Notes: generated by a model not told the origin, from the sequence alone. Positions 42,839 to 54,669 are shown, numbered from the stretch's first letter. The stretch is 64,000 nucleotides of DNA from Clostridium puniceum (GCF_002006345.1 NZ_LZZM01000080.1:1-64000); one strand, 5' to 3'. Numbers and translations are program-made.

Positions 42839-45527
42839 ATTTTTTTCTACTCTTCATAGTAAATAAATTCATAAGGTAACATATTTCATCATCTGAAATA
42901 TAAATTGTATACTTAGTATTTAACCTTGAACATTCACTCTTTATTACTCTATATAATTCTGAATTTTCTTTTATACATGCATCTATATTTGCATATGTAT
43001 CTATCACTCCATTACCACATAATCTATCAATCATTATTGCCATATGAAGAGTTATTCCTATAATTGCATTTGATGTTAATTTTATATTCAGTAACTTAGT
43101 AACTGTTGTAGTGAATCTCCTTATATCGCTAAGAACTACTTTCCCTTCAATATTCTTTAACTGATGATCTAAAGTTTCTTCCATCTTAGTATAAACTTTT
43201 TCTCTATTTATTAAGTCTTGTATGTTTTCTATACAATTACCTTCAATTACATCATTTAAGTTATATTGCGGGTAATCACTTTCCAACTCAAAAGGACTAA
43301 CTAAACAAAGTATTTCGTATTTATTTGATAATTTATCTAACCTGCTGTATATGCTTTCTTTTCCTATAAAATTAATAGAAGCAATTTCTAGAAAATTATT
43401 TTCAAATTTGAGTGTTTTCTCTAGCAATACTTTCATTGTTTTAGCACTTCCTTCACCAGTAGTGCATACTGTTACAATTGCTAGTTTTCTTTTTTCAAAT
43501 GCCTCTGGAATATAATCTAATATATTATTATCATACAAATTATTTACCTCTAAGGTATCTCTATATATTTCATCTAAGGTATACCCAATCATAGCTTTTC
43601 TAGTTGCTTCAATGCAATGTAAAGTACTTACTAATGGAATTGTCCTTGTCTTTAATTTAAATTCTTTTTCTATTTCTCTACCAAATGTAACCAAAGATCC
43701 CATATCCACTAAGAATAAAATATCTGATTTAATTTTATCTTCCCTTATATAATCCTTAGTCTTCTCTAATATGACCTGTGGCTTTTCTTCTATTGGTGCA
43801 TTTATTCCCTTTGCATATTGTGTTCCTAAAAGTCCATTTACTGCATTAGCCATGCATGTAGCAGTTCCTTCACCGTGAGCAATAATTATTACATTTACAT
43901 TACTATGTTTGTTTTTAATTTTTTCATTATTGTAAATTAGAAACATAGTTATAAATCCAGCTTCATCAATAGGAACCTCTCTATCTATTAACTGTTCTAT
44001 TATCTTTAAGGCATCTATTGCAATATTAAATTCTTTATTATACTCTTTTCTTATTTTATTTAACTTTGGATTTTCAATTTTTTTATTTTTTTTAATTCTA
44101 TCTATAGAATTACTTATGTGAACTGCTAAACCATAGTGTATTTGTTTATCAAGTTCTCTTTTTAATTCTGCTTCGCAAAATTTTATCACCTTTTTTATTA
44201 TACCCATAATATATGGTTCTATAATATTCTCTAAATTCGTGGAATTTACTTTATTATGGAACTTAATCATATAATTTTTAAAATACTCTTCTATATCGCT
44301 TTCCATTTCTTCTTCAAATTGTTTACCGTTAATACCTTTTGCTTTAAGCTCCCTAGTTTTAGCTTCTAACATCTCATAAATATTTCCATCATGTTCTTTT
44401 TCTTCAAAAATCATTTGTTTTTCGTCTTTATCAAAAACGCAGTATCTATTATTTATATCAATTAATTTATTCCATAGTTGTCTATGCTCAACTTCTTTAT
44501 ATAACCCTTCTCTTATATACGGTTGTATTTCTAAACTGCTTATTCTTATATCATCTTTTCTATTAGAAAGAAATTCCGCATATGCTTTAGCACAAGTAAG
44601 CTGAATATCAGACTTTAACTGCCCTATATTATTGGGGCAGTCATAAGACAAAAAGGCTTTTAATGAATTTACAGATACTTTAATACTTTTCCCTAAACGT
44701 CCAGACTCTTCAATCATGAATTGTTTTATAAGATTAAATCTTTCTTCCATCCCTCTATTCCTTAAAGCTGGTATGTTTATTACCATTGGAATTCTTCTGG
44801 TGAAGGTTTGAAGTAAAGTTGTGTTTGGGTCTTCAGTTGTAGCTGTTATTATAAGTACATTTGCACTTCTTTCACTATCAGTTTCCCCAAGTTTTCTGTA
44901 TACTCCCCTATCCATAAATGTAAAAAACATTTCCTGCCCTTCTGCTGGCAGTCTATGAACTTCATCTAAAAATAAAATTCCACCATCAGCTTTTTCTAAA
45001 AGACCTTCTTTATCAAAATCAGCACCTGTATATGCACCTTTTTTTACTCCAAACAATTGTCCAAGCAATAATTGAGGATTATTAGCATAATCCGCACAAT
45101 TAAAGGTTATAAAAGGACTATCCTTTAGTTTTACATTCATTTCAACTGCATACTTATATATTAATCCTGCAAAAGTAGACTTACCAACACCAGTTTCCCC
45201 AAGAAGCAATATATTCATTCCATTAGGCGGATATAATATCGCTGCTTTAGCTTGTTCTATTGCTGAATATAAACTTGGATTAGCTTCTGAAAATTTATTT
45301 ATCATTGATATCCTAGATTCAACATTATCTTCTTTAGCTGCTATAAATAAGGTTGGTTTCCCTTTTACCTTAATAGCCTTTCCTTCGCTTACTAACTTAT
45401 TTAAATCATTGCTTACATTACCTCTAATAAGCTTTAAATCTTCTGCAATTTCAGTAGCCGAGCATCCCTTTGGATTTGCACTAGTTTTCTCTTTAAGCTT
45501 CATACGAATTAATTCAATTCTCTTCAT
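42837..45527 (-). CDS. Sigma-54-dependent PTS-regulated activator, LevR/CelR type
   Basis: 896 residues. N-terminal winged helix (SATEIAEDLKLIRGNVSNDLNKL). AAA+ domain with Walker A GETGVGKST (110-118), GAYTGA sigma-54 contact (164-169; GAFTGA variant), Walker B GGILFLDEVHRLP. Then two PTS regulation domains (around 430-540 and 790-890) flanking a mannose-type IIA-like domain (VNVIIIAHGEGTATCMANAVNGLLG, LFLVDMGSLVTFG) and a IIB-like segment. Activity should be set by PTS phosphorylation: off without sugar, on when the cognate IIB is dephosphorylated. AGAAGGAATTG precedes the ATG. Controls the adjacent PTS operon through the sigma-54 promoter. Confidence 0.93.
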   Translation of the reverse strand: MKRIELIRMKLKEKTSANPKGCSATEIAEDLKLIRGNVSNDLNKLVSEGKAIKVKGKPTLFIAAKEDNVESRISMINKFSEANPSLYSAIEQAKAAILYPPNGMNILLLGETGVGKSTFAGLIYKYAVEMNVKLKDSPFITFNCADYANNPQLLLGQLFGVKKGAYTGADFDKEGLLEKADGGILFLDEVHRLPAEGQEMFFTFMDRGVYRKLGETDSERSANVLIITATTEDPNTTLLQTFTRRIPMVINIPALRNRGMEERFNLIKQFMIEESGRLGKSIKVSVNSLKAFLSYDCPNNIGQLKSDIQLTCAKAYAEFLSNRKDDIRISSLEIQPYIREGLYKEVEHRQLWNKLIDINNRYCVFDKDEKQMIFEEKEHDGNIYEMLEAKTRELKAKGINGKQFEEEMESDIEEYFKNYMIKFHNKVNSTNLENIIEPYIMGIIKKVIKFCEAELKRELDKQIHYGLAVHISNSIDRIKKNKKIENPKLNKIRKEYNKEFNIAIDALKIIEQLIDREVPIDEAGFITMFLIYNNEKIKNKHSNVNVIIIAHGEGTATCMANAVNGLLGTQYAKGINAPIEEKPQVILEKTKDYIREDKIKSDILFLVDMGSLVTFGREIEKEFKLKTRTIPLVSTLHCIEATRKAMIGYTLDEIYRDTLEVNNLYDNNILDYIPEAFEKRKLAIVTVCTTGEGSAKTMKVLLEKTLKFENNFLEIASINFIGKESIYSRLDKLSNKYEILCLVSPFELESDYPQYNLNDVIEGNCIENIQDLINREKVYTKMEETLDHQLKNIEGKVVLSDIRRFTTTVTKLLNIKLTSNAIIGITLHMAIMIDRLCGNGVIDTYANIDACIKENSELYRVIKSECSRLNTKYTIYISDDEICYLMNLFTMKSRKK

Positions 45528-46256
45528 AAATCAATTCCTTCTTTCTTAACTTCATTCTTATCTAATTGTAAATACTGTTTTTCATTGGCAAGTAATATAT
45601 AAATTTTATCCTTAAATATTAATATACATTCATACTTTCACCTATATTAAACATCTTTTCTAATAAATACTTTTCAATATTGAATATAGATATAAATCAT
45701 TCTTTTGCAATCTTAAGATTATTCATTACTAGCAAATCTCACTAAAGTATAATTCACTCCTTAATATTTATTTTTCAATAACTTCATATTTTTACTTTAA
45801 GATCGATTATATCATAATATCAAGTATAATTAGTATGTTATTCTTGCTACATGACTTGTAAAAATAGCTCAGTTTAAGCAAGCAATTTCTAGGGCTTAAC
45901 TTATTCACAGTAATTTCTAGTACATATTAAAACAATTAATAAATTATAATTGATTTCTTTATACTCCTTGCAATAACAAATGAATAACCATAATATTATT
46001 TTCTCCTTAGAATCTATATAACAACATATCCTCTGTTCATAAAGTATAATGCGAATTATCAAACTGTGGTATTATAAATATAAAAATAACCAACAAAAAT
46101 CTAACTTTTAGATTTTTGTTGGTTTCATGGTAGATGCAGAATACACCTAGCCAATATTTTATTATCCTATATCAGTAAATTTCACATTCATTTATTATAT
46201 ATAGTTCCATCTTAATAATCCTAACACTCCATAATCTCTACATAAATCGTTCACGT
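45528..46256. other. Gene-free stretch upstream of the activator gene
   Basis: About 730 bp of AT-rich DNA. It holds the azlCD terminator near 46088-46124 and a minus-strand mini-frame of 10 codons (MVIHLLLQGV) near 45980 with AAGGAG upstream, too short to call. No other repeat, RNA fold or coding remnant was recognised. Confidence 0.5.
46088..46124 (-). terminator. Terminator downstream of azlCD
   Basis: A perfect 17-bp stem (46088-46104 with 46108-46124) with a 3-base loop; on the minus strand it is followed by ATTTTTAT. Confidence 0.8.
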
Positions 46257-46577
46257 TCAAAATAAAAACCTCAATATAGCAATTGATAGTATTCCAACAA
46301 TAACTGTCAATAATAAATTATTCTTTTTGAGAGCAATTAATACTGTAGGTATTACCGCAATTAACTCTAAAGAATTACCTTCAATTGAAATTTTATCGTT
46401 AACAGTAAGAAGTTCTACTGCTATTAATGCAGCTAATATTGATATTGGTATGTATGTTAAAAATTCTTCAATCTTTTTATTTAATTTTATTTTTGATAAT
46501 ACTGTTATAGGCAGCACCCTAGGAAGTATAGTAACAATGCATCCTCCTATAATAACACACCAAACATATAAATTCAT
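46257..46577 (-). CDS. azlD: AzlD-type branched-chain amino acid export subunit
   Basis: 106 residues with four membrane helices. The opening VWCVIIGGCIVTILPRVLPITVLSKIKL and the YIPISILAALIAVELL segment match the AzlD family. Its ATG overlaps the end of azlC (GAATGA), so the two are translated together. Together they form a branched-chain amino acid exporter. Confidence 0.9.
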   Translation of the reverse strand: MNLYVWCVIIGGCIVTILPRVLPITVLSKIKLNKKIEEFLTYIPISILAALIAVELLTVNDKISIEGNSLELIAVIPTVLIALKKNNLLLTVIVGILSIAILRFLF

Positions 46578-47308
46578 TCTTTAATCACCACCCCGATTAA
46601 TGCTCCAACAATTGCTGCTATAATAATTCCAGCACTAGTTGAAACTATTTGTGTACTTAATATTAAAGTTATAATAGAAGTAATGATAATCATTATAGCT
46701 TTATTGGTTTTTAAACTCCCCTTTATAGATGAAATTATTAATCCTATAAACATAGCTGTTAATGCAAAATCTAATCCAAACACTTTATAATCAGGTATAA
46801 TACTTCCAAGCATTACTCCAATTCCTGTAGCTATAATCCAATTTAAATATGCAGTAATATTTAATCCAAGCATCCAAAAATAATTAATCTTTTTTCTATT
46901 AACCCCTTCTGCTGCTGCAACTAAAAAAGTTTCATCAGTCAAAAGAACTCCTATAGATAAATTTTTCATGAATGAATTTTTCTTAAAATATGGTGCTAGT
47001 GCTGCACTCATAAATAGGTGTCTGAAATTAACAAAGAAAATAGTAGCTATTATACTTACTATCGATGCATTTGATAATATCATACTTGATGCAATAAATT
47101 GAGCTGATCCTGCATAAACAAAAATACTCATTCCTATTGCTTCTGCAAAAGTTAATCCACAAGATTTTGATAAAATTCCACAAGCAAAACCTATGCTAAG
47201 ATATCCAAATATGGTTGGTATACAAGCTTTTATTCCTTGTATAAAATAATAAGTATTTGTTTTTTCCTTTGTTTCTAAAGGTTTCTGTGTTCTTTCTTCT
47301 ACTTCCAT
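46574..47308 (-). CDS. azlC: AzlC-type branched-chain amino acid exporter
   Basis: About 244 residues from the ATG at 47308, which has GGGGG seven bases upstream; an earlier in-frame start at 47383 would lie inside the divergent promoter region. Features: QGIKACIPTIFGYLSIGFACGIL, SIFVYAGSAQFIASSMI, FFVNFRHLFMSAALAPYF and LLTDETFLVA, the AzlC (LIV-E) signature. It is transcribed divergently from the XRE-cupin gene, the usual regulator of such exporters. Confidence 0.92.
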   Translation of the reverse strand: MEVEERTQKPLETKEKTNTYYFIQGIKACIPTIFGYLSIGFACGILSKSCGLTFAEAIGMSIFVYAGSAQFIASSMILSNASIVSIIATIFFVNFRHLFMSAALAPYFKKNSFMKNLSIGVLLTDETFLVAAAEGVNRKKINYFWMLGLNITAYLNWIIATGIGVMLGSIIPDYKVFGLDFALTAMFIGLIISSIKGSLKTNKAIMIIITSIITLILSTQIVSTSAGIIIAAIVGALIGVVIKE

Positions 47309-47324
47309 AAATTTGCCCCCTTGA

Positions 47325-47417
47325 TTGTTTATCCCCAAAATCGTAATATATAATATATGTATTGTACGTAATACTTTCCACATGTTATATGTTACGTTTG
47401 TACGTTATATTTGTCAA
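47325..47417. promoter_or_regulatory. Divergent azlC / XRE promoters with repeated TTGTACGT operator-like sites
   Basis: Minus strand: TTGACA (complement of 47412-47417), a 17-bp spacer and TAACAT (complement of 47389-47394) serve azlC. Plus strand: TTGTTT (47325-47330), 18 bp and TATAAT (47349-47354) could serve the regulator. TTGTACGT occurs at 47362-47369 and 47398-47405, with a nearby GTTACGTT, overlapping both promoters. Binding by the XRE protein is inferred. Confidence 0.65.
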
Positions 47418-47428
47418 GGAGTGAAAAT

Positions 47429-47980
47429 ATGAATTTGAATAATATTATTGCCGAAAATCTAAAAAGATTAAGAACTGAAAGACAATTAAGTTTAAGTAAA
47501 CTTTCCGAAATATGTGGTGTTAGCAAAGTTATGCTAGGACAAATTGAACGTGGAGAATCAAACCCAACTATTAATACAATCTGGAAGATAGCTACAGGTC
47601 TTAAAATCCCATATACACACCTTATTGATGAACCACTAGAAAGTGATGTTTGTATCAAAAAAGAAGATGCTAAAGAACAAGTTGCTCTTGATGGCAAATA
47701 CAGAGTGTACTGCTACTTTACCAGTCATGCAAACAGAAATTTCGAACTATTTAATGTTGAATTAGATGCTGATTGTACCTACGAATCACGCTCTCATGGT
47801 GAAAAAACTCAAGAATATATTATCGTAAATAATGGTCAATTATCCTTAGATGTTAATGGGACAAAACATATTTTAAATGTTGGGGATTCAATAGTTTTTG
47901 ATTCTTCAAAACCCCATTCTTATTCTAATTTAAGTGATCAAATGATAAAAATGACAATAATTAATTACTATTTAATATAA
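47429..47980 (+). CDS. XRE-family regulator with C-terminal cupin domain
   Basis: 183 residues from the ATG at 47429 (AAGGAGTG upstream). Helix-turn-helix: IAENLKRLRTERQLSLSKLSEICGVSKVMLGQIERGESNPTINTIWKIATGL. The cupin domain (about 110-183) includes SHGEKTQEYIIVNNGQLSLD, ILNVGDSIVFDSSKPHSYSNL. Such proteins commonly control a divergent AzlCD exporter; the cupin would bind an amino acid or related ligand. The 3' end overlaps the convergent DUF1304 gene by 9 bp. Confidence 0.92.
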   Translation: MNLNNIIAENLKRLRTERQLSLSKLSEICGVSKVMLGQIERGESNPTINTIWKIATGLKIPYTHLIDEPLESDVCIKKEDAKEQVALDGKYRVYCYFTSHANRNFELFNVELDADCTYESRSHGEKTQEYIIVNNGQLSLDVNGTKHILNVGDSIVFDSSKPHSYSNLSDQMIKMTIINYYLI

Positions 47981-48337
47981 AAATAGCAAAATCAACATAG
48001 TTATTAATGCTGGCATACCTTGTTTTATAAAAATTGATTTTGAAGCTGTTATTGCTCCATAAGCGGCTGCAACTATTACACAGCCTAAGAAAAAAGCAGC
48101 TATATTTTTAGACCAAATTGGATCACCAATTAATAATGACCAAATAAGACCTGCTGATAAAAAGCCATTATAGAGCCCTTGATTTGCTGCTAAAGCCTTC
48201 GTTTTTGGAAATAACTCTTTAGGTAATGATTTGAAAGTAGAAACTCCTTTTGTAGTCCATGCAAACATTTCTATCCATAATATATATATGTGCTCAAGTG
48301 CAACAATCCCAATTAATATTTTTAAAATAAATTCCAT
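47972..48337 (-). CDS. DUF1304 family membrane protein
   Basis: 121 residues, four membrane helices. HIYILWIEMFAWTT, AANQGLYNGFLSAGLIWSL and AAAYGAITASKSIFIKQGMPALI match the DUF1304 family, whose function is unknown. GGGGG lies ahead of the ATG. It converges on and overlaps the XRE gene and is otherwise unlinked. Confidence 0.85.
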   Translation of the reverse strand: MEFILKILIGIVALEHIYILWIEMFAWTTKGVSTFKSLPKELFPKTKALAANQGLYNGFLSAGLIWSLLIGDPIWSKNIAAFFLGCVIVAAAYGAITASKSIFIKQGMPALITMLILLFLY

Positions 48338-48439
48338 TTTATTTCCCCCTAAATAATAATATATAATAATTAATACTAATTATTATATATTATTATTTTC
48401 TAAGAAACAACTATGCCCAATTTTATTCTAACCATTATT

Positions 48440-51010
48440 TTAATTAATTACCAATCTGCATCCTGTAATTTTTTCAAATTCTTCTTTAATTCCTTCAAAA
48501 CTTTCTTCACCATTTATAATATTTAAAGAAATAGTCATATTACCTGGATTATACGATGGATTTTTCTTTAAACCTACATCATTTTTATCACATAAAAGTT
48601 TTGCAATATTAAATAATTCATTTTGATTTACTTTATCTGCTACTGCAATGCTCCAGCCTGTTTCATAAGAAATATGTCCTAATTTTTCTTCAAATTTCTG
48701 CCCTATTTTAGGTGATATAAATACAAGTTCAATATATTTTCCCTTTTCATTGGTCTTTACACTTTTTTTATAAGGTTTATATTCTTCATTTTCAAAAGCT
48801 TTGTCAATTAAACTTATAGCTACATTTTGTTCTACAACTTTAACACCTTCAACTTCAAAATATAACTTATCACTACTCATACCATTATTAACTGCTAGGC
48901 TTCCTTCTTCTACTATGCATAACTTCCAACCTGTTTTCTCTTCAAATACTTTGCTTTTATTTCCTTCATCTATATTTTTACCATTAAGAAATACGCTAAC
49001 AGAAAATTTCTCTGGATAAAAAGATATTTTTTTAATCCTTGTAGGCTCTATTAATTTTTTAATAAGCAGCTCTGCAGAACTATTATTTATTTTCTCATTC
49101 ATATTTGTTCTCCACTCGGTTTCCTTATAAAAATCCTGCATAATATTCTTAATAGATGGATCTACTCCTTGAGGAAAATCAAAATTCAATATAATTTCCT
49201 TTTTATCTAGCATTATACTAATTTTTTTATAATCAAATTCTTTAAATTTCTCTTCTGCAAGGCTCATAAGTTTTTGTTGCGTTAATTCCTTCGGTTTTAA
49301 GTCTTCCTTTATATCATCTTCTGTTCTTGCTTTAAATAAAAAGAGCCTTTTTAAATCACTTTCAAAATATATGCTATTTATAATAACAGTTTTAAAATTA
49401 ATAATATTATTAGACCAACTATTAATTTCACTATTCTTTTCTGTATTATGTTCTATTTCTGAATTTTGTGAAACTCCAAAATTATTTTCACCACTCCACA
49501 CATATAGCAATTCTTCAATAGTTAAAAGCTTGTTATTATATTTTTCATAAACAAATTCCTGTAATTCCTTTACGTTTTCTTCACTTAATTGTTCTTTTCT
49601 ATTTAAGGAATATGGAAAATTTTTATTTAACTGCTTTCTTGGATTTCTAATATTTATAGTGATTTCCTCTCCACAAGCTGGTGTAAAAGTTCTTCCTATA
49701 AATTCATTTGAAATTTCTTTTCCAAGACTTTTTATAACCTCTTCATTTCCATGAACTAATATAATGTTTCTAGGTGATATTCTTTCTAGAACGCCTTTTA
49801 TTTCGTTTTTATCAGCATGGGCAGATAATCCAACTTTTTTAACCTTGCATTTAACTGGAATATTGAGACTATTTATATTTAAATATCTATCACTATCTTC
49901 ATCTGCTTCTAAAAGCTCTAAAATCTTTCTGCCTGGCGATTCTTCATCTTGATATCCTGTTATTACAATATATCCATTTTCCATAGGCGCTATTTTTTCT
50001 GCATAAAATGCACTTGGTCCTCCAGTCAGCATCCCTGAACTTGATATTATAACTGCTGGTTCCTTTTGATTTAATATTTCTTCTCTATTGTCAGTTCCCT
50101 TAATTTCAATTATGTTATCATCATAAAAAGGACTTAATCCTCTTAATATCTTTTTACCAAGAAAATTTTTTAAATATAATGGATTATTTTTATATACTCT
50201 ATTTATATCTCTCACCATTCCATCAATATAAACCTTAACATTCTTCAAACTTCCCTTATTCATCGCACTCTTTAATATGAGTATTACTTCTTGCGCTCTT
50301 CCTAAAGCAAAGGCCGGAATTATCATCTTACCATTGTTTTCTATACATTCATTTACCGCTTCAATTAGATTTCTTTCTTCTATTTCACGATTAGAATGAA
50401 GTCTATCTCCATATGTAGATTCAACTATTGCTACATCTGGTCTTAATTTAGGCAATTTTGCCCCTTCAACAGTTCTTTGCGAAAACACTGAAAAATCCCC
50501 TGAATAAAATACAGCCCCCTCTGGACTTTGTAGATAAACACAGCTTGCTCCAGCTATATGGCCTGCATTATAAAATGTAATAAACATATCTTCAAATATA
50601 GGAAATTTCACTTCATAATTTATCGTAAATATTCTATTTAGTGTGTTTTCCACATCAATCTCAGCATATAAAGGTATTTCTGCATCTCTATGGTTCATTA
50701 TTTTTAAGCTGTCATATAACAAAACTTTAACTAAATCCTTTGTCATATTATTCATATATATTTTAGCATTGGGATATTCTTTGCTTATAATAGGTAAACA
50801 TCCTATATGGTCTAAATGAGCATGACTTATAATTATTGCATCTAATCCTCCATAAGTTTGAACATCTCTAAAATTAGGAATACTATCTTTATTCGCACTT
50901 TGCCTAATCCCAGCATCAAATAATATATTTTTCCCATTAATCTTTATTAAAATAGAGCTTCCTCCAACTTCCAAAGCTCCTCCTAAAAAATCTATGTTAA
51001 TAACTATCAA
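48440..51010 (-). CDS. Beta-CASP metallo-hydrolase (KH-less CPSF/RNase-like) with repeated C-terminal modules
   Basis: 856 residues. Metallo-beta-lactamase fold with ISHAHLDHIGCLP (His/Asp motif 2, about 62-73), motif 3 NAGHIAGASC, motif 4 YSGDFS, then a beta-CASP domain (PAFALGRAQEVILIL) and the RNA-specificity segment (VGLSAHAD, VHGNEEV). This part resembles archaeal/bacterial CPSF73-like nucleases. The last 270 residues (about 590-856) hold four similar units ending FYKETEWRTNM, FEEKTGWKLCIV, SYETGWSIAVA and FEKITGCRLVI. The start is unclear: frame opens with TTG abutting GGGGAG. Likely an RNA nuclease; substrate unknown. Confidence 0.85.
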   Translation of the reverse strand: MIVINIDFLGGALEVGGSSILIKINGKNILFDAGIRQSANKDSIPNFRDVQTYGGLDAIIISHAHLDHIGCLPIISKEYPNAKIYMNNMTKDLVKVLLYDSLKIMNHRDAEIPLYAEIDVENTLNRIFTINYEVKFPIFEDMFITFYNAGHIAGASCVYLQSPEGAVFYSGDFSVFSQRTVEGAKLPKLRPDVAIVESTYGDRLHSNREIEERNLIEAVNECIENNGKMIIPAFALGRAQEVILILKSAMNKGSLKNVKVYIDGMVRDINRVYKNNPLYLKNFLGKKILRGLSPFYDDNIIEIKGTDNREEILNQKEPAVIISSSGMLTGGPSAFYAEKIAPMENGYIVITGYQDEESPGRKILELLEADEDSDRYLNINSLNIPVKCKVKKVGLSAHADKNEIKGVLERISPRNIILVHGNEEVIKSLGKEISNEFIGRTFTPACGEEITINIRNPRKQLNKNFPYSLNRKEQLSEENVKELQEFVYEKYNNKLLTIEELLYVWSGENNFGVSQNSEIEHNTEKNSEINSWSNNIINFKTVIINSIYFESDLKRLFLFKARTEDDIKEDLKPKELTQQKLMSLAEEKFKEFDYKKISIMLDKKEIILNFDFPQGVDPSIKNIMQDFYKETEWRTNMNEKINNSSAELLIKKLIEPTRIKKISFYPEKFSVSVFLNGKNIDEGNKSKVFEEKTGWKLCIVEEGSLAVNNGMSSDKLYFEVEGVKVVEQNVAISLIDKAFENEEYKPYKKSVKTNEKGKYIELVFISPKIGQKFEEKLGHISYETGWSIAVADKVNQNELFNIAKLLCDKNDVGLKKNPSYNPGNMTISLNIINGEESFEGIKEEFEKITGCRLVIN

Positions 51011-52819
<1,809 letters not shown>

Positions 52820-52851
52820 TTTTGTAATTTTTGCAATCTATTAACAGAAAT

Positions 52852-52894
52852 AAATGAATCGATATCATCTGAAAATCTCGATTCATTTATTTTT
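52852..52894 (+). terminator. Terminator of gdhA
   Basis: AAATGAATCGA (52852-52862) pairs exactly with 52878-52888 and is followed by ATTTTTTAT. Confidence 0.85.
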
Positions 52895-52976
52895 TATAAA
52901 AAGTTGTCTACAGCCACTGTTTTTCATCTGTAATGCTTATTATATTTGCTGCAGCTTTAATTGTTAATTATATATT

Positions 52977-54668
52977 CTAGTTAGTGCTATGAAAAACTAC
53001 TTTTCTATAAGTTTCAAACCTAACCCACTTATTTAAGAAATCTCCTTGAGATTTTTCATCAATTTCCTTATATTCATTTAAGAACTTTATAACTTCTTCA
53101 TCACAATTTACCTTTACTTCAAATCCTCTACCATTAATAATTGGAACTCCTTTATACTTATAATCATCTATTGATTTTATATTAATAATTTTCTTATCAC
53201 GCACTTCAATTGCTACCTTATCACGAAGAATTAATAAATCAAAATTCTCTGGATATTCGTAACTATCACCTTTTACTGGAAGCTCATCACCTACAGTATA
53301 AGTTTGTTCTTCTGGCTTATATTTGAATATTGATAAAGTTTCTGTATCATAATAGAATTCTTCAAAAATATCTCCTCTTGCTCTCAATTGATTATACTCA
53401 AAACAGAATTTTCCATTTTTAATATCATTATTATCATAAATTTCTTCTATAACACCACAAGCTGATGTCATATTTGTAATACGATCTATTAAAATTAGCT
53501 CTCCTAATGATTTATGTGCATCAAATTTATCAACTACAATCTTTTCAGAAAGTAAAATATCACATGCAGCTATCTCATTTTTTGTTAAAAAACTAGCTTT
53601 TAAATGCTTTCCTGTGTTTACATCAATTTTATACTTTACATCTGTAACAACACCAGTTAACATTTTAGTTCCTACTTTTACAAAATATTCTTTACCTGCT
53701 GTTAATTCCGAATCATCCATCCAAAGAATTTTTGCACTAAGTGATTTACTTGTTGCAATGTTTGCTCCTTTTGTAAGTACACAGCCTCTTGATACGTCTA
53801 CTTCTTTATTCAGCTGTATTGTAACAGCCTGCCCTTGTCCCGCACTTTGTGATTCTTTATCTGTAATATGAATGCTTTTTACTAGAGCTTTTTCATTGCT
53901 AGGAAGTGTTGTAATTTCATCTCCTACAGAAATACTTCCAGCTTCAATCTCCCCTTGGAATCCTCTAAATGTATGATTGGGTCTACATACTCTTTGAACT
54001 GGCATATAGAAACCTGATTCTGACTTACTATCAATATCTACATTTTCTAGATGTGTTAATAGTGATTCTCCTTCATACCATAGAGTATTTTGTGACTTCT
54101 TTGTAACATTATCACCCTCTGTAGCTGATACTGGAATTATATAAACATTTTCTAATGAAAGTTCTTTTTCTAATTCTTTAATTTGATCTTCAATTTCTAG
54201 AAATCTTTCATGGCTGTACCCTACTAAATCCATTTTATTAACTGCAAATACAAAATGTTTTACCCCCATTAAAGAACAAATTCTTGCATGCCTTCTCGTT
54301 TGAACAAGTACACCTTGCTTTGCATCTAATAATATAATGGCAAGTTCTGCAAAAGATGCACCTACTGCCATATTTCTAGTATATTCTTCATGTCCTGGAG
54401 TATCTGCTACTATAAAACTTCTATTATCAGTTGTAAAATAACGATATGCAACATCTATTGTAATCCCTTGTTCACGCTCTGCCATTAAACCATCTAATAA
54501 TAGAGAATAGTCTATCGCTCCTCCTCTGCTTCCAACCTTACTATCTAATTCTAAAGCTTTTTCCTGATCTGCATATAAAAGCTTTGAATCATATAAAATA
54601 TGTCCAATAAGAGTAGATTTCCCGTCATCTACGCTACCGCATGTTATAAATTTTAATAAGCTCTTCAT
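52977..54668 (-). CDS. cysN: Sulfate adenylyltransferase large subunit (GTPase)
   Basis: 563 residues from the ATG at 54668, two bases after the cysD stop codon; an upstream in-frame start at 54782 lies inside cysD and is rejected. EF-Tu-like GTPase: GSVDDGKSTLIG, DTPGHEEYTRNM, NKMDLVG, then beta-barrel domains (QRVCRPNHTFRGFQGEIEAG). With CysD it drives APS formation from ATP and sulfate. No APS kinase (CysC) domain follows; instead there is a C-terminal extension of about 130 residues of no recognised family. Confidence 0.93.
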   Translation of the reverse strand: MKSLLKFITCGSVDDGKSTLIGHILYDSKLLYADQEKALELDSKVGSRGGAIDYSLLLDGLMAEREQGITIDVAYRYFTTDNRSFIVADTPGHEEYTRNMAVGASFAELAIILLDAKQGVLVQTRRHARICSLMGVKHFVFAVNKMDLVGYSHERFLEIEDQIKELEKELSLENVYIIPVSATEGDNVTKKSQNTLWYEGESLLTHLENVDIDSKSESGFYMPVQRVCRPNHTFRGFQGEIEAGSISVGDEITTLPSNEKALVKSIHITDKESQSAGQGQAVTIQLNKEVDVSRGCVLTKGANIATSKSLSAKILWMDDSELTAGKEYFVKVGTKMLTGVVTDVKYKIDVNTGKHLKASFLTKNEIAACDILLSEKIVVDKFDAHKSLGELILIDRITNMTSACGVIEEIYDNNDIKNGKFCFEYNQLRARGDIFEEFYYDTETLSIFKYKPEEQTYTVGDELPVKGDSYEYPENFDLLILRDKVAIEVRDKKIINIKSIDDYKYKGVPIINGRGFEVKVNCDEEVIKFLNEYKEIDEKSQGDFLNKWVRFETYRKVVFHSTN

Positions 54669-54669
54669 C

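Noticed and set aside
45960-46010. Ten-codon frame MVIHLLLQGV with AAGGAG upstream
   Set aside because: Too short and without conserved neighbours to be called a gene.
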